A stretch of DNA of 64,000 bases from BOG-932 sp965276835 (GTDB taxonomy: Bacteria; Pseudomonadota; Alphaproteobacteria; BOG-932; Roseiterribacteraceae): assembly GCA_965276835.1 (NCBI GenBank), contig OZ255631.1, forward strand, positions 124,001-188,000, given 5' to 3'. Of this stretch, positions 7,715 through 17,316 are shown one piece after another. The notes beneath the pieces are model-generated. The model was not told the DNA's origin. It did not search any database and was given only the letters and a program-made list of their open reading frames with translations. The position numbers and the translations under genes are program-made. Positions within the stretch are counted from its first letter, which is position 1, and each line of letters begins with the position of its first letter.

Positions 7715-9562
7715 ATGCCGGGAAAAATCGAAGATTACGCCGTCATCGGCAATTGCGAGACGATGGCGCTTGTCTGTAACGACGGTTCTATCGATTGGTT
7801 GGGGCTGCCGCGTTTCGATAGCCCGGCCTGTTTCGCCGCCTTGCTGGGCGGTCCGAAGCATGGGCGCTGGCTGATCGCACCGAGGGCAAAAAGCGTCACC
7901 GTCACGCGGCAATATCGCGATTCCACGATGATCCTGGAAACGGTGTTCAAGACCCGGACGGGCCGTGTCCGTGTGACCGATTTCATGACCGGCAGCTTTC
8001 ACAACGCCGGGATCATCCGCATCGTGACCGGGTTGGAGGGCAAGGTCGTCATGCGGACCGAGACGGTCGTACGGTTCGATTACGGGTCGATCGTTCCCTG
8101 GGTCAGGCGGCTGGACGACGGCCGGCTTCAGATGACGGCGGGGCCGGACCGGCTACTGCTCGACACCGATGTCGAACTGCGCGGCGAGAACATGAAGACC
8201 GTCGGTGAGTTTACCATCCATGCTCGAGAGAAGACCGCGTTCGTCCTTACCTGGACGCCGTCTTTTCACGATTTGCCGGATCGCACCGATCCATACAAAT
8301 CGCATAAGCGGATCGAGAAAGTCTGGTCGCATTGGGCGAAAACCTACAAGGCAAAGAGCCAATATCGGCAGGCGGTGCTGCGTTCGCTGTTGACGCTGAA
8401 GGCGCTGACGCACTGGGAAACTGGCGGTATCGTCGCCGCCGCCACGACTTCGTTGCCGGAACAGCTCGGCGGGCAGCGCAACTGGGATTACCGCTATTGC
8501 TGGCTGCGCGACGCCACATTCACCCTCTATGCGCTAATTGAGACTGGATACCTGACCGAGGCAAAGGCCTGGCGGTCGTGGCTGATCCGCGCGGCGGCCG
8601 GCAGCCCGGACGAACTGCAGATTCTTTATGGCGTGGCAGGGGAGCGTCGGATCGACGAATATGAAGTGCCGTGGCTGCCCGGCTATCAGGGCGCAGCGCC
8701 GGTGCGGATCGGCAATGCCGCATCGGAACAGATCCAGCTCGATGTCTATGGCGAGGTGCTAGACACGCTGTATGTCGCGCGTCGTGCCGGCTTGAACGAG
8801 GACGGCACGATCTGGCCGCTGGAATGCGCGCTGGTAAAACATCTTGAGGCGATCTGGGATCAACCCGATGACGGCATCTGGGAGGTGCGGGGTGGCCGCC
8901 GGCACTTCACCCATTCGAAGGTGATGGCCTGGGTCGCCTTCGATCGCGTGGTTCGCTCGGCGGAGGAGTTCGGTTTGCCTGGGCCTGTTGCCCATTGGAA
9001 GAAGGTGCGTGATCGAATTCACGACAATGTCTGCGCCAACGGCTTCGATCCGGTGCGCGATACATTTGTCCAGTCTTACGGATCGAGCGCGCTCGACGCC
9101 AGCCTGCTCAATATCGCGCTTGTCGGCTTCCTACCGTGCAACGACCCGCGCGTGACGGGAACAATCGCGGCGATTGAAAAACACCTGATGCGCGACGGTT
9201 TCGTCATGCGCTACGACACCGGCGAAAAAGTCGATGACGGCGAAAATGTCGACGGCCTGCCGCCGGGCGAGGGGGCATTCCTGGCCTGCAGCTTCTGGCT
9301 GGTGGATAATTACGCCCTGCAGGGCCGAAAGAAGAAGGCGCGAATGCTATTCGAAAGGTTGCTAAGCCTGCGCAACGATGTCGGCCTGTTGTCGGAGGAG
9401 TATGACGCGACGGCAAAACGTCAGGTCGGCAACTTCCCGCAAGCCTTGTCGCACCTGTCACTGATCAATTCCGCCCGCAATCTGCTAAGCGACAGCGGCC
9501 CGGCGCATCAGCGCGGCCATGGGTCCAGCCGGTCGAACGGAAAGAAGCGGAGGAAAAAGTAG
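7715..9562 (+). CDS. glycoside hydrolase family 15 protein (trehalase/glucoamylase-like)
   Basis: The 615-residue protein starts MPGKIEDYAVIGNCETMALV and continues NDGSIDWLGLPRFDSPACFA, the N-terminal beta-sandwich typical of bacterial GH15 trehalase/glucoamylase-like enzymes. An (alpha/alpha)6 barrel follows with GGQRNWDYRYCWLRDATFTL and the late EGAFLACSFWLVDNYALQGR segment that carries a catalytic-type glutamate. A much longer in-frame extension upstream overlaps the divergent SDR and is rejected. It has no signal peptide, so it probably acts in the cytoplasm on trehalose or alpha-glucans. The C-terminus is a basic tail (GKKRRKK). Confidence 0.88.
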   Translation: MPGKIEDYAVIGNCETMALVCNDGSIDWLGLPRFDSPACFAALLGGPKHGRWLIAPRAKSVTVTRQYRDSTMILETVFKTRTGRVRVTDFMTGSFHNAGIIRIVTGLEGKVVMRTETVVRFDYGSIVPWVRRLDDGRLQMTAGPDRLLLDTDVELRGENMKTVGEFTIHAREKTAFVLTWTPSFHDLPDRTDPYKSHKRIEKVWSHWAKTYKAKSQYRQAVLRSLLTLKALTHWETGGIVAAATTSLPEQLGGQRNWDYRYCWLRDATFTLYALIETGYLTEAKAWRSWLIRAAAGSPDELQILYGVAGERRIDEYEVPWLPGYQGAAPVRIGNAASEQIQLDVYGEVLDTLYVARRAGLNEDGTIWPLECALVKHLEAIWDQPDDGIWEVRGGRRHFTHSKVMAWVAFDRVVRSAEEFGLPGPVAHWKKVRDRIHDNVCANGFDPVRDTFVQSYGSSALDASLLNIALVGFLPCNDPRVTGTIAAIEKHLMRDGFVMRYDTGEKVDDGENVDGLPPGEGAFLACSFWLVDNYALQGRKKKARMLFERLLSLRNDVGLLSEEYDATAKRQVGNFPQALSHLSLINSARNLLSDSGPAHQRGHGSSRSNGKKRRKK

Positions 9563-9593
9563 GACGGAATCGCTTCCGTCCTACGGTTTCTCC

Positions 9594-10796
9594 TTACAGG
9601 AACGTGTCCATCACCGGGGCGCCCAGGAACGAGCCGCCCAAGGTCAGGCCCGCCAGGTTGGAGTTGTTGGCGATGTGGGCGCGGCCCGCCTTCAGGTCCA
9701 GCCAGGGACGGACGATAGCGTTGTCGTTGAAGATGCCCTTGGCGCCAGACAGCAATAGCAGCTCGTCGGCGATGTCGGCGGCGCGGCGGGCCACGCGGGA
9801 GGCTTGGTACTTATAGAACACGCGGTCCTCAGCCGCGACGTCCTTGCCGGCGCGGACCACCGCCATCATGTCATCGAATGCTTTGAACAACGTGGCCTTC
9901 ATTGAGGCGACCTCGGCGGCGGCGTTGGCGGCAGCAGACAGGGCGAACGGATCGGCCTTGGTCGCCATGCCTGTATTCGTTGAGACGCGGCTTTTGGCGA
10001 TTTCAAGGAACGAGGCCAGCACGCCCTCGACCGCGCCGATCGAGGCGGTGGAGACGGCGCGGGTGAAGACAGCCGCCCAAGGGAGTTTGAAGATATCGCC
10101 TGGGTTGGCTTCCTGACCGGGATTACGGCACAGGAACCCATCCATCGCCTTATGCGTGCGATGTTCCGGCACGAAGACGCGCTCGATCTTGATGTCGTGG
10201 CTGCCCGTGGCCTTCAGCCCGAACGTGTTCCAGGTATCGACGATCTGATAGTCGCTGCGCGGCACCAGGAAGGTGCGATATTCCGGCGGCGTGCCTTCCG
10301 GCCCGAACACCAGTGCCCCAGCGAAGACCCAGTCGCAATGCTGGCAGCCGGACGAGAACGACCACTGGCCGGTCAGGTAGAAGCCGCCGTCCGCCTTCTC
10401 GACTTTGCCGACCGGCTGATAGGACGACGACACCAGGACCGAAGCATCCTTGCCCCACACGTCTTCCTGCGCCTTCAGCGGGAACAGGCCTAGCTGTAGC
10501 GGATGCACGCCCACGACGCCCAGCACCCAGGCTGACGACATGCAGCCCTCCGCGATCGCCATCTGCACCTCGAAGAAAACCTGCGGCTCCATCTCGAAGC
10601 CGCCCCAACGCTTGGGCTTCAAGATGTCGAAGAAGCCAGCTTCCTTGAAATCGGCGATAGTCTGGTCGGGGATCTTGCGGTCGGCCTCGCCCTGGGCGGC
10701 GCGCGCCTTGAGTGCCGGGATCATCGCCTTCGCCCGCGCGACCAGGGTCGCCGGGTCGGGAATGATGTCCTTGGTATGCTGAGCCGACGTCGCCAT
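9594..10796 (-). CDS. hsaA: HsaA-like flavin-dependent monooxygenase, oxygenase component
   Basis: A 400-residue group D flavin monooxygenase with the acyl-CoA dehydrogenase fold: helical N-terminus (ADRKIPDQTIADFKEAGFFD), PKRWGGFEM, and GQWSFSSGCQHCDWVFAGAL in the middle domain. It resembles HsaA, which hydroxylates the phenolic steroid 3-HSA with reduced flavin from HsaB, and HpaH-type phenol hydroxylases. The steroid assignment is supported by KshA-, HsaE/F/G- and HsaB-like genes in the same window, but it is family-level inference. AGGAGG precedes the ATG. It lies alone, divergent from the acyl-CoA dehydrogenase operon and 52 kb from the hsaB-like gene. Confidence 0.78.
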   Translation of the reverse strand: MATSAQHTKDIIPDPATLVARAKAMIPALKARAAQGEADRKIPDQTIADFKEAGFFDILKPKRWGGFEMEPQVFFEVQMAIAEGCMSSAWVLGVVGVHPLQLGLFPLKAQEDVWGKDASVLVSSSYQPVGKVEKADGGFYLTGQWSFSSGCQHCDWVFAGALVFGPEGTPPEYRTFLVPRSDYQIVDTWNTFGLKATGSHDIKIERVFVPEHRTHKAMDGFLCRNPGQEANPGDIFKLPWAAVFTRAVSTASIGAVEGVLASFLEIAKSRVSTNTGMATKADPFALSAAANAAAEVASMKATLFKAFDDMMAVVRAGKDVAAEDRVFYKYQASRVARRAADIADELLLLSGAKGIFNDNAIVRPWLDLKAGRAHIANNSNLAGLTLGGSFLGAPVMDTFL

Positions 10797-11121
10797 GAGA
10801 ACCTCCTGAAGCCTTCCCTTGTCGCGAGGTGGTGATGGCCTCGCTGTATCAATTCGTAATATCTATAGGCCGAATTTACGCAAGTTCAAGTCGAAAGCGC
10901 ATTCTCTCTGACGGAACCGTTGTCGGCTGAGTCATTTGTGCGGCATCACGAAAACGCCACCAGGACCGCGTCGCAGTATGCGTAAAGCGCAGGGCTTTTG
11001 TCTACGTGTCTCGATTGACGGCGGCGGAGGGGCTAACTAGAAGTCGCAGCGTGGGGCCGACGAAATCGCCCTATGACGGGATTCAGACGCCAGGCCGCAA
11101 TGGCCGGCAATCGAGAGGAAC
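10797..11121. other. 325-bp divergent intergenic region
   Basis: This gap separates hsaA (minus) from the acyl-CoA dehydrogenase operon (plus). It holds the hsaA ribosome-binding site (AGGAGG complement near 10801) and a candidate hsaA promoter at 10862-10889. GAGAGGAAC lies just before the ATG at 11122. I see no coding frame and no long inverted repeat. No perfect match to the mycobacterial KstR operator pattern was found by eye. Confidence 0.6.
10862..10889 (-). promoter_or_regulatory. candidate sigma70 promoter of hsaA
   Basis: On the minus strand TTGAAC (10884-10889) and TATAGA (10862-10867) are 16 bases apart, about 65 bases upstream of the hsaA ATG. Both boxes are good sigma70 matches in an otherwise GC-rich stretch. 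This is predicted from sequence only. Confidence 0.45.
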
Positions 11122-12174
11122 ATGGACTTCCGGTTCACCGAAGACCAGCTCACTTTCCGGGACGCGGTCAGCGATTTCCTGAATGGCGAATGCACGCCCG
11201 CAGCAGTGCGGGCATTGATCGACAGCCCCGACGGTGGCGCACTTAAATTCCGCGCGGCGTTGGCCGAGTTGGGTGTTGCCGGCTTGCCGATCGCCGAGGA
11301 TCATGGCGGGCTGGGCATGAATGAACTGGACGCCGTGCTGGTGGCGGAAGAGTTCGGCCGCGCCGCCGTCCCCGGTGCTCTGTTCGACAGCATCGCCGTG
11401 GCCGCGCCACTATTGGCTGAGGCTTTGCCGGACCTGGCCGCCGAATGGCTGCCCAAGGTTGCGGCGGGTGAGGCGACACTGGCTTTCGGCGACACGATCA
11501 ACCCATTCGTGCTGGACGCCGGTATCGCCGACCTGTTCCTGCTCTCCAAGGATAATGCGCTCTATGCGGTGCCAAAGTCGGCGGTGACGCTGACCGAGGC
11601 GCCGTCCGTCGATCCTTCACGCCGGCCGTCGCGGCTGGTATGGGACGGTTCGGGGGGGCAGAAGATTGCCGATGGCAACAGCGCCGCCCTATTGATGGCG
11701 CAAGCCCGTGACCGCGCCGCGCTTTACACCGCCGCCGACATGCTGGGCTCGACCCAGCGTATGCTGGACCTGTCGGTCGAATACACCAAGAACCGTGAGC
11801 AGTTTGGCAAGCCGATCGGTTCGTTCCAGGCAGTGAAGCATCTGCTGGCCGACGTGCAGGTCAAGCTGACCTTTGCCCGGCCCGTCGTCTATTATGCCGC
11901 CTATGCGTTGGTGAACCAGTTGCCCGACCGCGCGGTGCGCGTGTCGCATGCCAAGGTCGCTGCGGCCGATGCAGGCATGTTGGGCGCACGTCGTACGCTC
12001 CAGGTGCATGGCGCGATGGGTTACACTTGGGAATACGATCTCCAAATATGGATGAAGCGGGTCTGGGCCAATGCCGGGTGCTGGGGCACATCGGCGTGGC
12101 ACCGGAAACGCATCGCCGACGCGATCCTCGCGCCCGGCGTCGACCTCGGCCCCGGACGTACCTGGGCCGCTTGA
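11122..12174 (+). CDS. acyl-CoA dehydrogenase, small-subunit type (FadE)
   Basis: The 350-residue flavoprotein begins MDFRFTEDQLTFRDAVSDFL and shows the acyl-CoA dehydrogenase order: helical N-domain with GVAGLPIAEDHGG, a short middle domain, and a C-domain with YTKNREQFGKPIGSFQAVKH and GAMGYTWEYDLQIW. The TWEYD glutamate is at the position used as catalytic base in steroid ACADs such as FadE28/FadE29 and FadE34. The middle domain is short and degenerate, as in partner subunits of alpha2beta2 steroid ACADs. It opens the operon running to 18504; a role in side-chain CoA-ester dehydrogenation is inference from that context. Confidence 0.85.
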   Translation: MDFRFTEDQLTFRDAVSDFLNGECTPAAVRALIDSPDGGALKFRAALAELGVAGLPIAEDHGGLGMNELDAVLVAEEFGRAAVPGALFDSIAVAAPLLAEALPDLAAEWLPKVAAGEATLAFGDTINPFVLDAGIADLFLLSKDNALYAVPKSAVTLTEAPSVDPSRRPSRLVWDGSGGQKIADGNSAALLMAQARDRAALYTAADMLGSTQRMLDLSVEYTKNREQFGKPIGSFQAVKHLLADVQVKLTFARPVVYYAAYALVNQLPDRAVRVSHAKVAAADAGMLGARRTLQVHGAMGYTWEYDLQIWMKRVWANAGCWGTSAWHRKRIADAILAPGVDLGPGRTWAA

Positions 12175-12206
12175 TACAAATAGGGTCGATGTGACCCGAC
12201 GGAGCC

Positions 12207-13361
12207 ATGATGCCTGAAGCCTATATCGTTGATGCCGTCCGCTCGCCCGTTGGCAAGCGCAATGGAGGGTTGTCCAAGGTCCACCCGGCTGACCTGGGCG
12301 CGCATTCGCTGAACGCCTTGATGAGCCGCACAGGCATCGACCCGAGCGCGGTTGAGGATGTGATCTTCGGCTGCGTCGATACGCTGGGGCCGCAGGCCGG
12401 CGACATCGCGCGCACCGCTTGGCTGGCCGCCGGCCTTCCGGAAGAGGTGCCCGGCACCACGATCGACCGGCAATGCGGCTCGTCGCAGCAGGCCGTCCAT
12501 TTCGCCGCTCAGGCCGTGATGAGCGGTACATCCGACGTCATCGTTGCCGGCGGCGTGCAGAATATGTCGATGATCCCGATTTCCAGCGCCATGACCCTGG
12601 CCGCGCCGCTCGGCTTCTCCGACCCGTTCTCGGGATCGGAAGGTTGGCGCAAGCGCTATGGCGACACGCCGGTTTCGCAATTCAACTCGGCCGAGATGAT
12701 CGCCGAGAAATGGCAGGCGACCCGCCTGGACATGGAGAAGTTCGCCTATACCAGCCACATGCGGGCCATCCGTGCGATCGACGAGGGCCGCTTCCGCAAC
12801 GAAATCGCGCCGCTGGCCGGTGTCGAGAACGACGAGGGACCGCGCCGCGACACCTCGATGGAAAAGATGGCGACACTGAAGCTGCTGCAGGAAGGCGGCC
12901 GGGTTCATGCCGGTGTCGCCAGCCAGATCTCCGACGCCTCGGCGGCCCTGCTAATCGTTTCCGAGAAGGGGCTCAAGACACACAATCTGAAGCCGCGCGC
13001 CCGCATCCATCACATCAGCGTGCGCGCGGCCGATCCGATCTGGATGCTGACCGCGCCGATTCCGGCGACCAAGTGGGCGCTGGAGAAGGCCGGCATGAAG
13101 ATCGACGATATCGATCTGACCGAGATCAACGAGGCCTTCGCCTCCGTTGTCATCGCTTGGCTGAAAGAGACGGGCGCTGATCCGGAGAAGGTCAACGTCA
13201 ATGGCGGTGCGATCGCGCTGGGCCACCCGCTGGGCGCGACCGGCGCGCGGCTGATGACCACTCTGCTGAACGAACTGGAGCGCACGGGCGGCCGCTATGG
13301 CCTGCAGACCATGTGCGAAGGCGGCGGCCAGGCCAACGTCACCATCATCGAGCGCCTGTGA
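12207..13361 (+). CDS. FadA5-like acetyl-CoA acetyltransferase (thiolase)
   Basis: A 384-residue thiolase with the nucleophilic cysteine in TIDRQCGSSQQA (Cys90), the NEAFA motif, the catalytic histidine in GGAIALGHPLGATGAR and the second cysteine in LQTMCEGGGQ, so it should be active. The N-terminus RSPVGKRNGGLSKVHPADLG resembles FadA5, the thiolase that removes acetyl-CoA from the steroid side chain. Two ATG codons are adjacent (12207 and 12210) and either could be the start. It lies 32 bases after the first ACAD and 13 bases before the next. Confidence 0.88.
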   Translation: MMPEAYIVDAVRSPVGKRNGGLSKVHPADLGAHSLNALMSRTGIDPSAVEDVIFGCVDTLGPQAGDIARTAWLAAGLPEEVPGTTIDRQCGSSQQAVHFAAQAVMSGTSDVIVAGGVQNMSMIPISSAMTLAAPLGFSDPFSGSEGWRKRYGDTPVSQFNSAEMIAEKWQATRLDMEKFAYTSHMRAIRAIDEGRFRNEIAPLAGVENDEGPRRDTSMEKMATLKLLQEGGRVHAGVASQISDASAALLIVSEKGLKTHNLKPRARIHHISVRAADPIWMLTAPIPATKWALEKAGMKIDDIDLTEINEAFASVVIAWLKETGADPEKVNVNGGAIALGHPLGATGARLMTTLLNELERTGGRYGLQTMCEGGGQANVTIIERL

Positions 13362-13374
13362 GCTGACGCCGCTT

Positions 13375-14511
13375 ATGTCCGCTTCTGCTGAAGACCGCGC
13401 GCTTTTCCGCGATTCCGCGCGCCAATTCCTGGCCGATACCGCGACCGGCGCCGCTGTGCGGCGCTGGATGGCCACGGATTTGGGCTATGACCCCGAGGTC
13501 TGGGGCCAAGTGGCCGGCGAACTCGGCTGGCCGGCCGTGCCGGTGCCGGAGGATTATGGCGGTCTTGGTCTCGGCCTGCGCGAAACGGCGCTGCTGATGG
13601 AAGAGATGGGTTCGACTTGCTTCGGCTCACCGTTTTTCGCGACCGTCGCACTCGGCGCATCGGCTTTGGTGCTGGGTGGAACGCATGAGCAAAAGGACGA
13701 ATATCTGCCGTTGATCGCCAGCGGCGAACTGACCGCGACGCTGGCGCTGACCGAGAAATCCGGCCGCGTCGATGCCAGCGGCATTGCGGCGGAATACAAG
13801 GCTGACGGCGATTCCTACGTGCTGAACGGGGCAAAGCGGTTCGTGGTTGATGGAGCCAGCGCAGGCTTGATGCTGGTTGCCGCGCGCAAGGCAGGTTCAT
13901 CCGCCGAGACGGGTGTCAGCCTGTTCGCAGTTTCCGGCGATGCCGATGGCGTTGCACGCTCCGCGCTGCCGACCCTGGACCAGACACGGCGGCAGGGCGC
14001 TGTCACGCTGTCAGATGTGCGCGTGCCCAAAGCGGCATTGTTAGGCGAAGAGGGCAATGGCTGGCCGTTGATCTTGCAGGTGCTGGATCGTGGCATCACC
14101 GCGTTGGCGGCCGAGCAGGCGGGCGGCGCGCGGCGCGTGCTGCAGCTGACCGTCGATTATATCCAGGAGCGCGTGCAGTTCGGCCGGGCCATCGGATCGT
14201 TCCAGGCGATCAAGCATCGCTGCGCCGACATGATGGTGCAGGTCGAATCGGCGCTGGCGGTTGCCAATAATGCGGCCGACGCGGCGGATGCCGGCGACCC
14301 ACAATTTCCGATGTATGCGGCGATGGCCAAGGCTTATTGCTCTGACGCGTTTTTCTTTTGCGCCGGGGAGTCGATCCAACTGCATGGCGGCGTTGGCTTC
14401 ACCTGGGAATACGATCCACATTTGTTTTTCAAGCGCGCACGGGCATCGGCTGCGATGCTGGGCACCGCCGACTATCACCGCGAACGCATCGCTGTGGGGC
14501 TTGGACTATGA
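13375..14511 (+). CDS. acyl-CoA dehydrogenase (FadE)
   Basis: A 378-residue ACAD: MSASAEDRALFRDSARQFLA at the start, LGWPAVPVPEDYGGLGLGLR, the flavin-contact region LTATLALTEKSGRVDASGIA, and the C-domain YIQERVQFGRAIGSFQAIKH with HGGVGFTWEYDPHLFFKRAR. The FTWEYD glutamate matches the first ACAD of this operon, and the two may be partner subunits. ATG 13375 is chosen because the longer frame runs into the thiolase gene. The stop overlaps the next start (CTATGAG). Confidence 0.87.
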   Translation: MSASAEDRALFRDSARQFLADTATGAAVRRWMATDLGYDPEVWGQVAGELGWPAVPVPEDYGGLGLGLRETALLMEEMGSTCFGSPFFATVALGASALVLGGTHEQKDEYLPLIASGELTATLALTEKSGRVDASGIAAEYKADGDSYVLNGAKRFVVDGASAGLMLVAARKAGSSAETGVSLFAVSGDADGVARSALPTLDQTRRQGAVTLSDVRVPKAALLGEEGNGWPLILQVLDRGITALAAEQAGGARRVLQLTVDYIQERVQFGRAIGSFQAIKHRCADMMVQVESALAVANNAADAADAGDPQFPMYAAMAKAYCSDAFFFCAGESIQLHGGVGFTWEYDPHLFFKRARASAAMLGTADYHRERIAVGLGL

Positions 14512-15683
14512 GCGCCATCGAATCTCCCGAAGACGCGGCGTTCCGCGCCGAGGCCCGCGAATGGCTGACAACGCAGCTCGAGGGCCCGTTCGCTCATGTT
14601 CGCTATCGCGGCGGGCCAGGTGAAGAGGAAGAAGTCTTCGAAGAGCGCACTGATTGGGAAAAGGCGATGGGAAATGCCGGCTGGACCGGCATTTCCTGGC
14701 CGAAGGAATACGGTGGCCGTGCAGCCACGCTCGCCCAGCAGGTCATCTTTTACCAAGAATATGCCCGCGCTGGCGGCCCGGGCCGTGTCGGTCATATCGG
14801 TGAAGGGCTGGTCGCACCGACGATCTTGGCGTTCGGGTCGGAAGAGCAGAAGCAGCGCTTCCTGCCAGGCATCAAGAACGGTACCGAGCTGTGGTGCCAG
14901 GGTTATTCAGAGCCTGCCGCCGGCTCCGACCTCGCCAACGTGCAAACGCGCGCTCGGCTTGAAGGCGACGCGTGGGTGATCGACGGGCAGAAGGTGTGGA
15001 CCTCGTTGGCACGCACGGCCGGTTGGTGCTTCGTGATCTGCAAGACCGAGCCCGATGCGCCGCGTTACCGCAACCTGTCGTTCCTGCTGGTCGAGATGGA
15101 TCAGCCGGGCATTACCATTAAGCCGATCGTCCAGCTGACCGGCACGTCGGAATTCAACGAGGTGTTCTTCGACGGCGCGAAAACACCGGCCGAAAATGTC
15201 GTCGGCGGTGCCGGCAACGGCTGGAAGGTGGCGATGGGCCTTCTCGCCTTCGAGCGTGGCGCCTCTACCCTGGGCCAGCAGATCGGTTTCGAGAACGAGT
15301 TCAAGGAAATCCTCGCCGCAGCCAAGGATAACGGCACGGGTGCCGATCCGGTGATGCGCCAGAAATTGGCGCAGACGTGGATCGAACTGCAGATCGTACG
15401 GTTGAACGCCGTCACCAACCTGGAAGAGGGCACGACACGACCGGGTCTCGCTGCGGTCAACAAGCTGACCTGGGCGAACTGGCACCGCGATGCCGGGGAA
15501 TTGGCGATGGAGATCATGGGGGCCGACGCGGAAATCTGCGCGGAAGCGCCCTACAAGCTCACCCGGTTCCAGAACCGCTTCCTGTTCTCCCGCTCCGACA
15601 CGATCTATGGCGGGACCAACGAGATTCAGCGCAATATCATTGCTGAGCAGGCATTGGGCCTGCCCAGAGAGCCACGGCCTTAG
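14508..15683 (+). CDS. acyl-CoA dehydrogenase (FadE)
   Basis: A 391-residue ACAD with all domains: TGISWPKEYGGRAATLAQQV, LWCQGYSEPAAGSDLANVQT in the flavin-binding region, VWTSLARTAGWCFVICKTEP, TGTSEFNEVFFDGAK, and the C-terminal SDTIYGGTNEIQRNIIAEQA. It resembles the larger ACADs of steroid side-chain operons (FadE26/FadE29 type) by recalled similarity. The ATG overlaps the previous stop by 4 bases and the next gene starts 9 bases after its stop. It lacks the TWEYD arrangement of the two earlier ACADs, so at least two ACAD subclasses are present. Confidence 0.88.
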   Translation: MSAIESPEDAAFRAEAREWLTTQLEGPFAHVRYRGGPGEEEEVFEERTDWEKAMGNAGWTGISWPKEYGGRAATLAQQVIFYQEYARAGGPGRVGHIGEGLVAPTILAFGSEEQKQRFLPGIKNGTELWCQGYSEPAAGSDLANVQTRARLEGDAWVIDGQKVWTSLARTAGWCFVICKTEPDAPRYRNLSFLLVEMDQPGITIKPIVQLTGTSEFNEVFFDGAKTPAENVVGGAGNGWKVAMGLLAFERGASTLGQQIGFENEFKEILAAAKDNGTGADPVMRQKLAQTWIELQIVRLNAVTNLEEGTTRPGLAAVNKLTWANWHRDAGELAMEIMGADAEICAEAPYKLTRFQNRFLFSRSDTIYGGTNEIQRNIIAEQALGLPREPRP

Positions 15684-15692
15684 GGATCAGCC

Positions 15693-16856
15693 ATGGACTT
15701 GACCTTCACCCTCGAACAGGACGCATTCCGCGCCGAAATCCGGCATTGGCTCGAGGCCAATGTGCCGAAGCAAAAGCTGCCGTCGCTCGACACCAAGGAA
15801 GGCTTTCGTCTGCACCGTGAATGGGAGCGCAAGCTGCACGATGCTGGCTGGGGGGTGGTCAACTGGCCAAAGGAATATGGCGGCCAGGGCGCGGGTGTCA
15901 TGGAATGGCTGATCTTCGAGGAAGAATATTGGCGGGCCGGCGCGCCTTTGCGCGTCAACCAGAACGGTATCTTCCTGTTGGCGCCGTCTCTGATGCACTT
16001 CGGAACCGATGAGCAGAAGGCGAAATATCTGCCGCCGATGGCGACGGGTGAGCATGTCTGGGCGCAGGGCTGGTCCGAACCCGGCGCGGGCAGCGACATG
16101 GCGGCGATCCGCTCCACCGCCGTGTTGGACGGCGATCATTATGTCATCAACGGGCAAAAGATCTGGTCGTCGCGCGCGGTCTTCGCTGACTGGCTGTTCG
16201 GCCTGTTCCGCTCCGACCCGAACGAGAAGCGGCATAAGGGGCTAACCTTCGTCCTGGTGCCGTTGAATGCGCCCGGCGTAACGGTCCGTCCGATCGCGCA
16301 GTTGGACGGCGAGACCGGTTTCGCCGAAGTGTTCTTCGACGATGTCCGGGTGCCGGTCGATCAGCGGCTGGGCAATCATAACGAAGGCTGGAACGTCTTC
16401 CTGAACACAGCGGGTGTCGAGCGCGGCCTGTTCCTGCGCAGCCCGGCCCGCTTTCAGGAGACCGCGAAGAAGCTGGCGGCGCTCTATCAGACCAAGCCGG
16501 CCGATGAAGACCCTGGCGCGCGCGACGACGTGGTACAGACCTGGATGGATTCGGAGGCGTTCTGCCTGTCGACCTTCATGACCGCGTCGAAGCTGAATGC
16601 CGGCGATGCCATCGGATCGGAATCGAGCTGCACCAAGATTTTCTGGTCGGAATTGGATGTCGCTGCGCATGAGGCGGCGCTGAAGCTGCTGGGGCCCGAG
16701 GCGTTCCTGCTGGGCGACGGCGACCCGGCCAAGGAAGGCCAGGCCTGGCTCGATGGCTTCCTGTTCTCGATCGCCGGTCCGATCTATGCCGGCACTAATG
16801 AAATCCAGCGCGACATCGTCGCCGAGCGCGTGCTCGGCATGCCCCGCGCGCGCTGA
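15693..16856 (+). CDS. acyl-CoA dehydrogenase (FadE)
   Basis: A 387-residue ACAD beginning MDLTFTLEQDAFRAEIRHWL. It shows GWGVVNWPKEYGGQGAG, the flavin-binding WAQGWSEPGAGSDMAAIRST, KIWSSRAVFADWLFGLFRSD and the C-terminal IAGPIYAGTNEIQRDIVAER. It is co-directional with and 9 bases from the previous ACAD, and the paired arrangement suggests a heteromeric dehydrogenase such as the ChsE4-ChsE5 type. Pairing is inferred from adjacency, not shown. Confidence 0.88.
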   Translation: MDLTFTLEQDAFRAEIRHWLEANVPKQKLPSLDTKEGFRLHREWERKLHDAGWGVVNWPKEYGGQGAGVMEWLIFEEEYWRAGAPLRVNQNGIFLLAPSLMHFGTDEQKAKYLPPMATGEHVWAQGWSEPGAGSDMAAIRSTAVLDGDHYVINGQKIWSSRAVFADWLFGLFRSDPNEKRHKGLTFVLVPLNAPGVTVRPIAQLDGETGFAEVFFDDVRVPVDQRLGNHNEGWNVFLNTAGVERGLFLRSPARFQETAKKLAALYQTKPADEDPGARDDVVQTWMDSEAFCLSTFMTASKLNAGDAIGSESSCTKIFWSELDVAAHEAALKLLGPEAFLLGDGDPAKEGQAWLDGFLFSIAGPIYAGTNEIQRDIVAERVLGMPRAR

Positions 16857-16869
16857 GGAGAAGGCACCG

Positions 16870-17316
16870 ATGAAGACACGCGTTCCCGCCGTCGCTGGAT
16901 GGCTGAATATCGACCCGGCGCATCCACGCCTGATTGGCACGAAATGCACCAAGTGCGGCTCGATCTTCTTCCCGCGCGAAACGGTGCGCTGCCGCAACCC
17001 GCGCTGTGGCCATAACGAACTGGTCGACACCGAACTGTCGCCCAAGGGCACGCTGTGGTCGTACACCGGGGCGGAATATCAGCCGCCGGCGCCGTACGTG
17101 CCGCGCCACGACCCGTTCCAGTCCTTCGCCATCGCTGCGGTCGAGCTCGCTGCCGAGAAAATCACGATCCTGGGCCAGGTAGTCGAGGGCGTGAAGGTTG
17201 CCGATCTCAAGATCGGGCAGGAGATGGAACTGGTGCTCGACACCCTTCTTGAGGATGACGAGACCGAGACCATCGTATGGAAATGGAAACCGGTCAGCAC
17301 CGGGGGGATCGCCTAA
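16870..17316 (+). CDS. DUF35 OB-fold protein with zinc ribbon (Ltp/aldolase partner)
   Basis: A 148-residue protein with an N-terminal rubredoxin-like zinc ribbon (Cys26, Cys29, Cys41, Cys46: CTKC and CRNPRC) and a C-terminal OB-fold (TLWSYTGAEYQPPAPY onward). This is the DUF35 architecture found with thiolase-like lipid-transfer proteins; in steroid degraders the DUF35 domain activates the Ltp2 side-chain retro-aldolase. ATG 16870 has GGAGAAGG upstream, and its stop is immediately followed by the Ltp-like ATG (TAAATG). It is stand-alone here rather than fused to a MaoC domain as in ChsH2. Confidence 0.85.
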   Translation: MKTRVPAVAGWLNIDPAHPRLIGTKCTKCGSIFFPRETVRCRNPRCGHNELVDTELSPKGTLWSYTGAEYQPPAPYVPRHDPFQSFAIAAVELAAEKITILGQVVEGVKVADLKIGQEMELVLDTLLEDDETETIVWKWKPVSTGGIA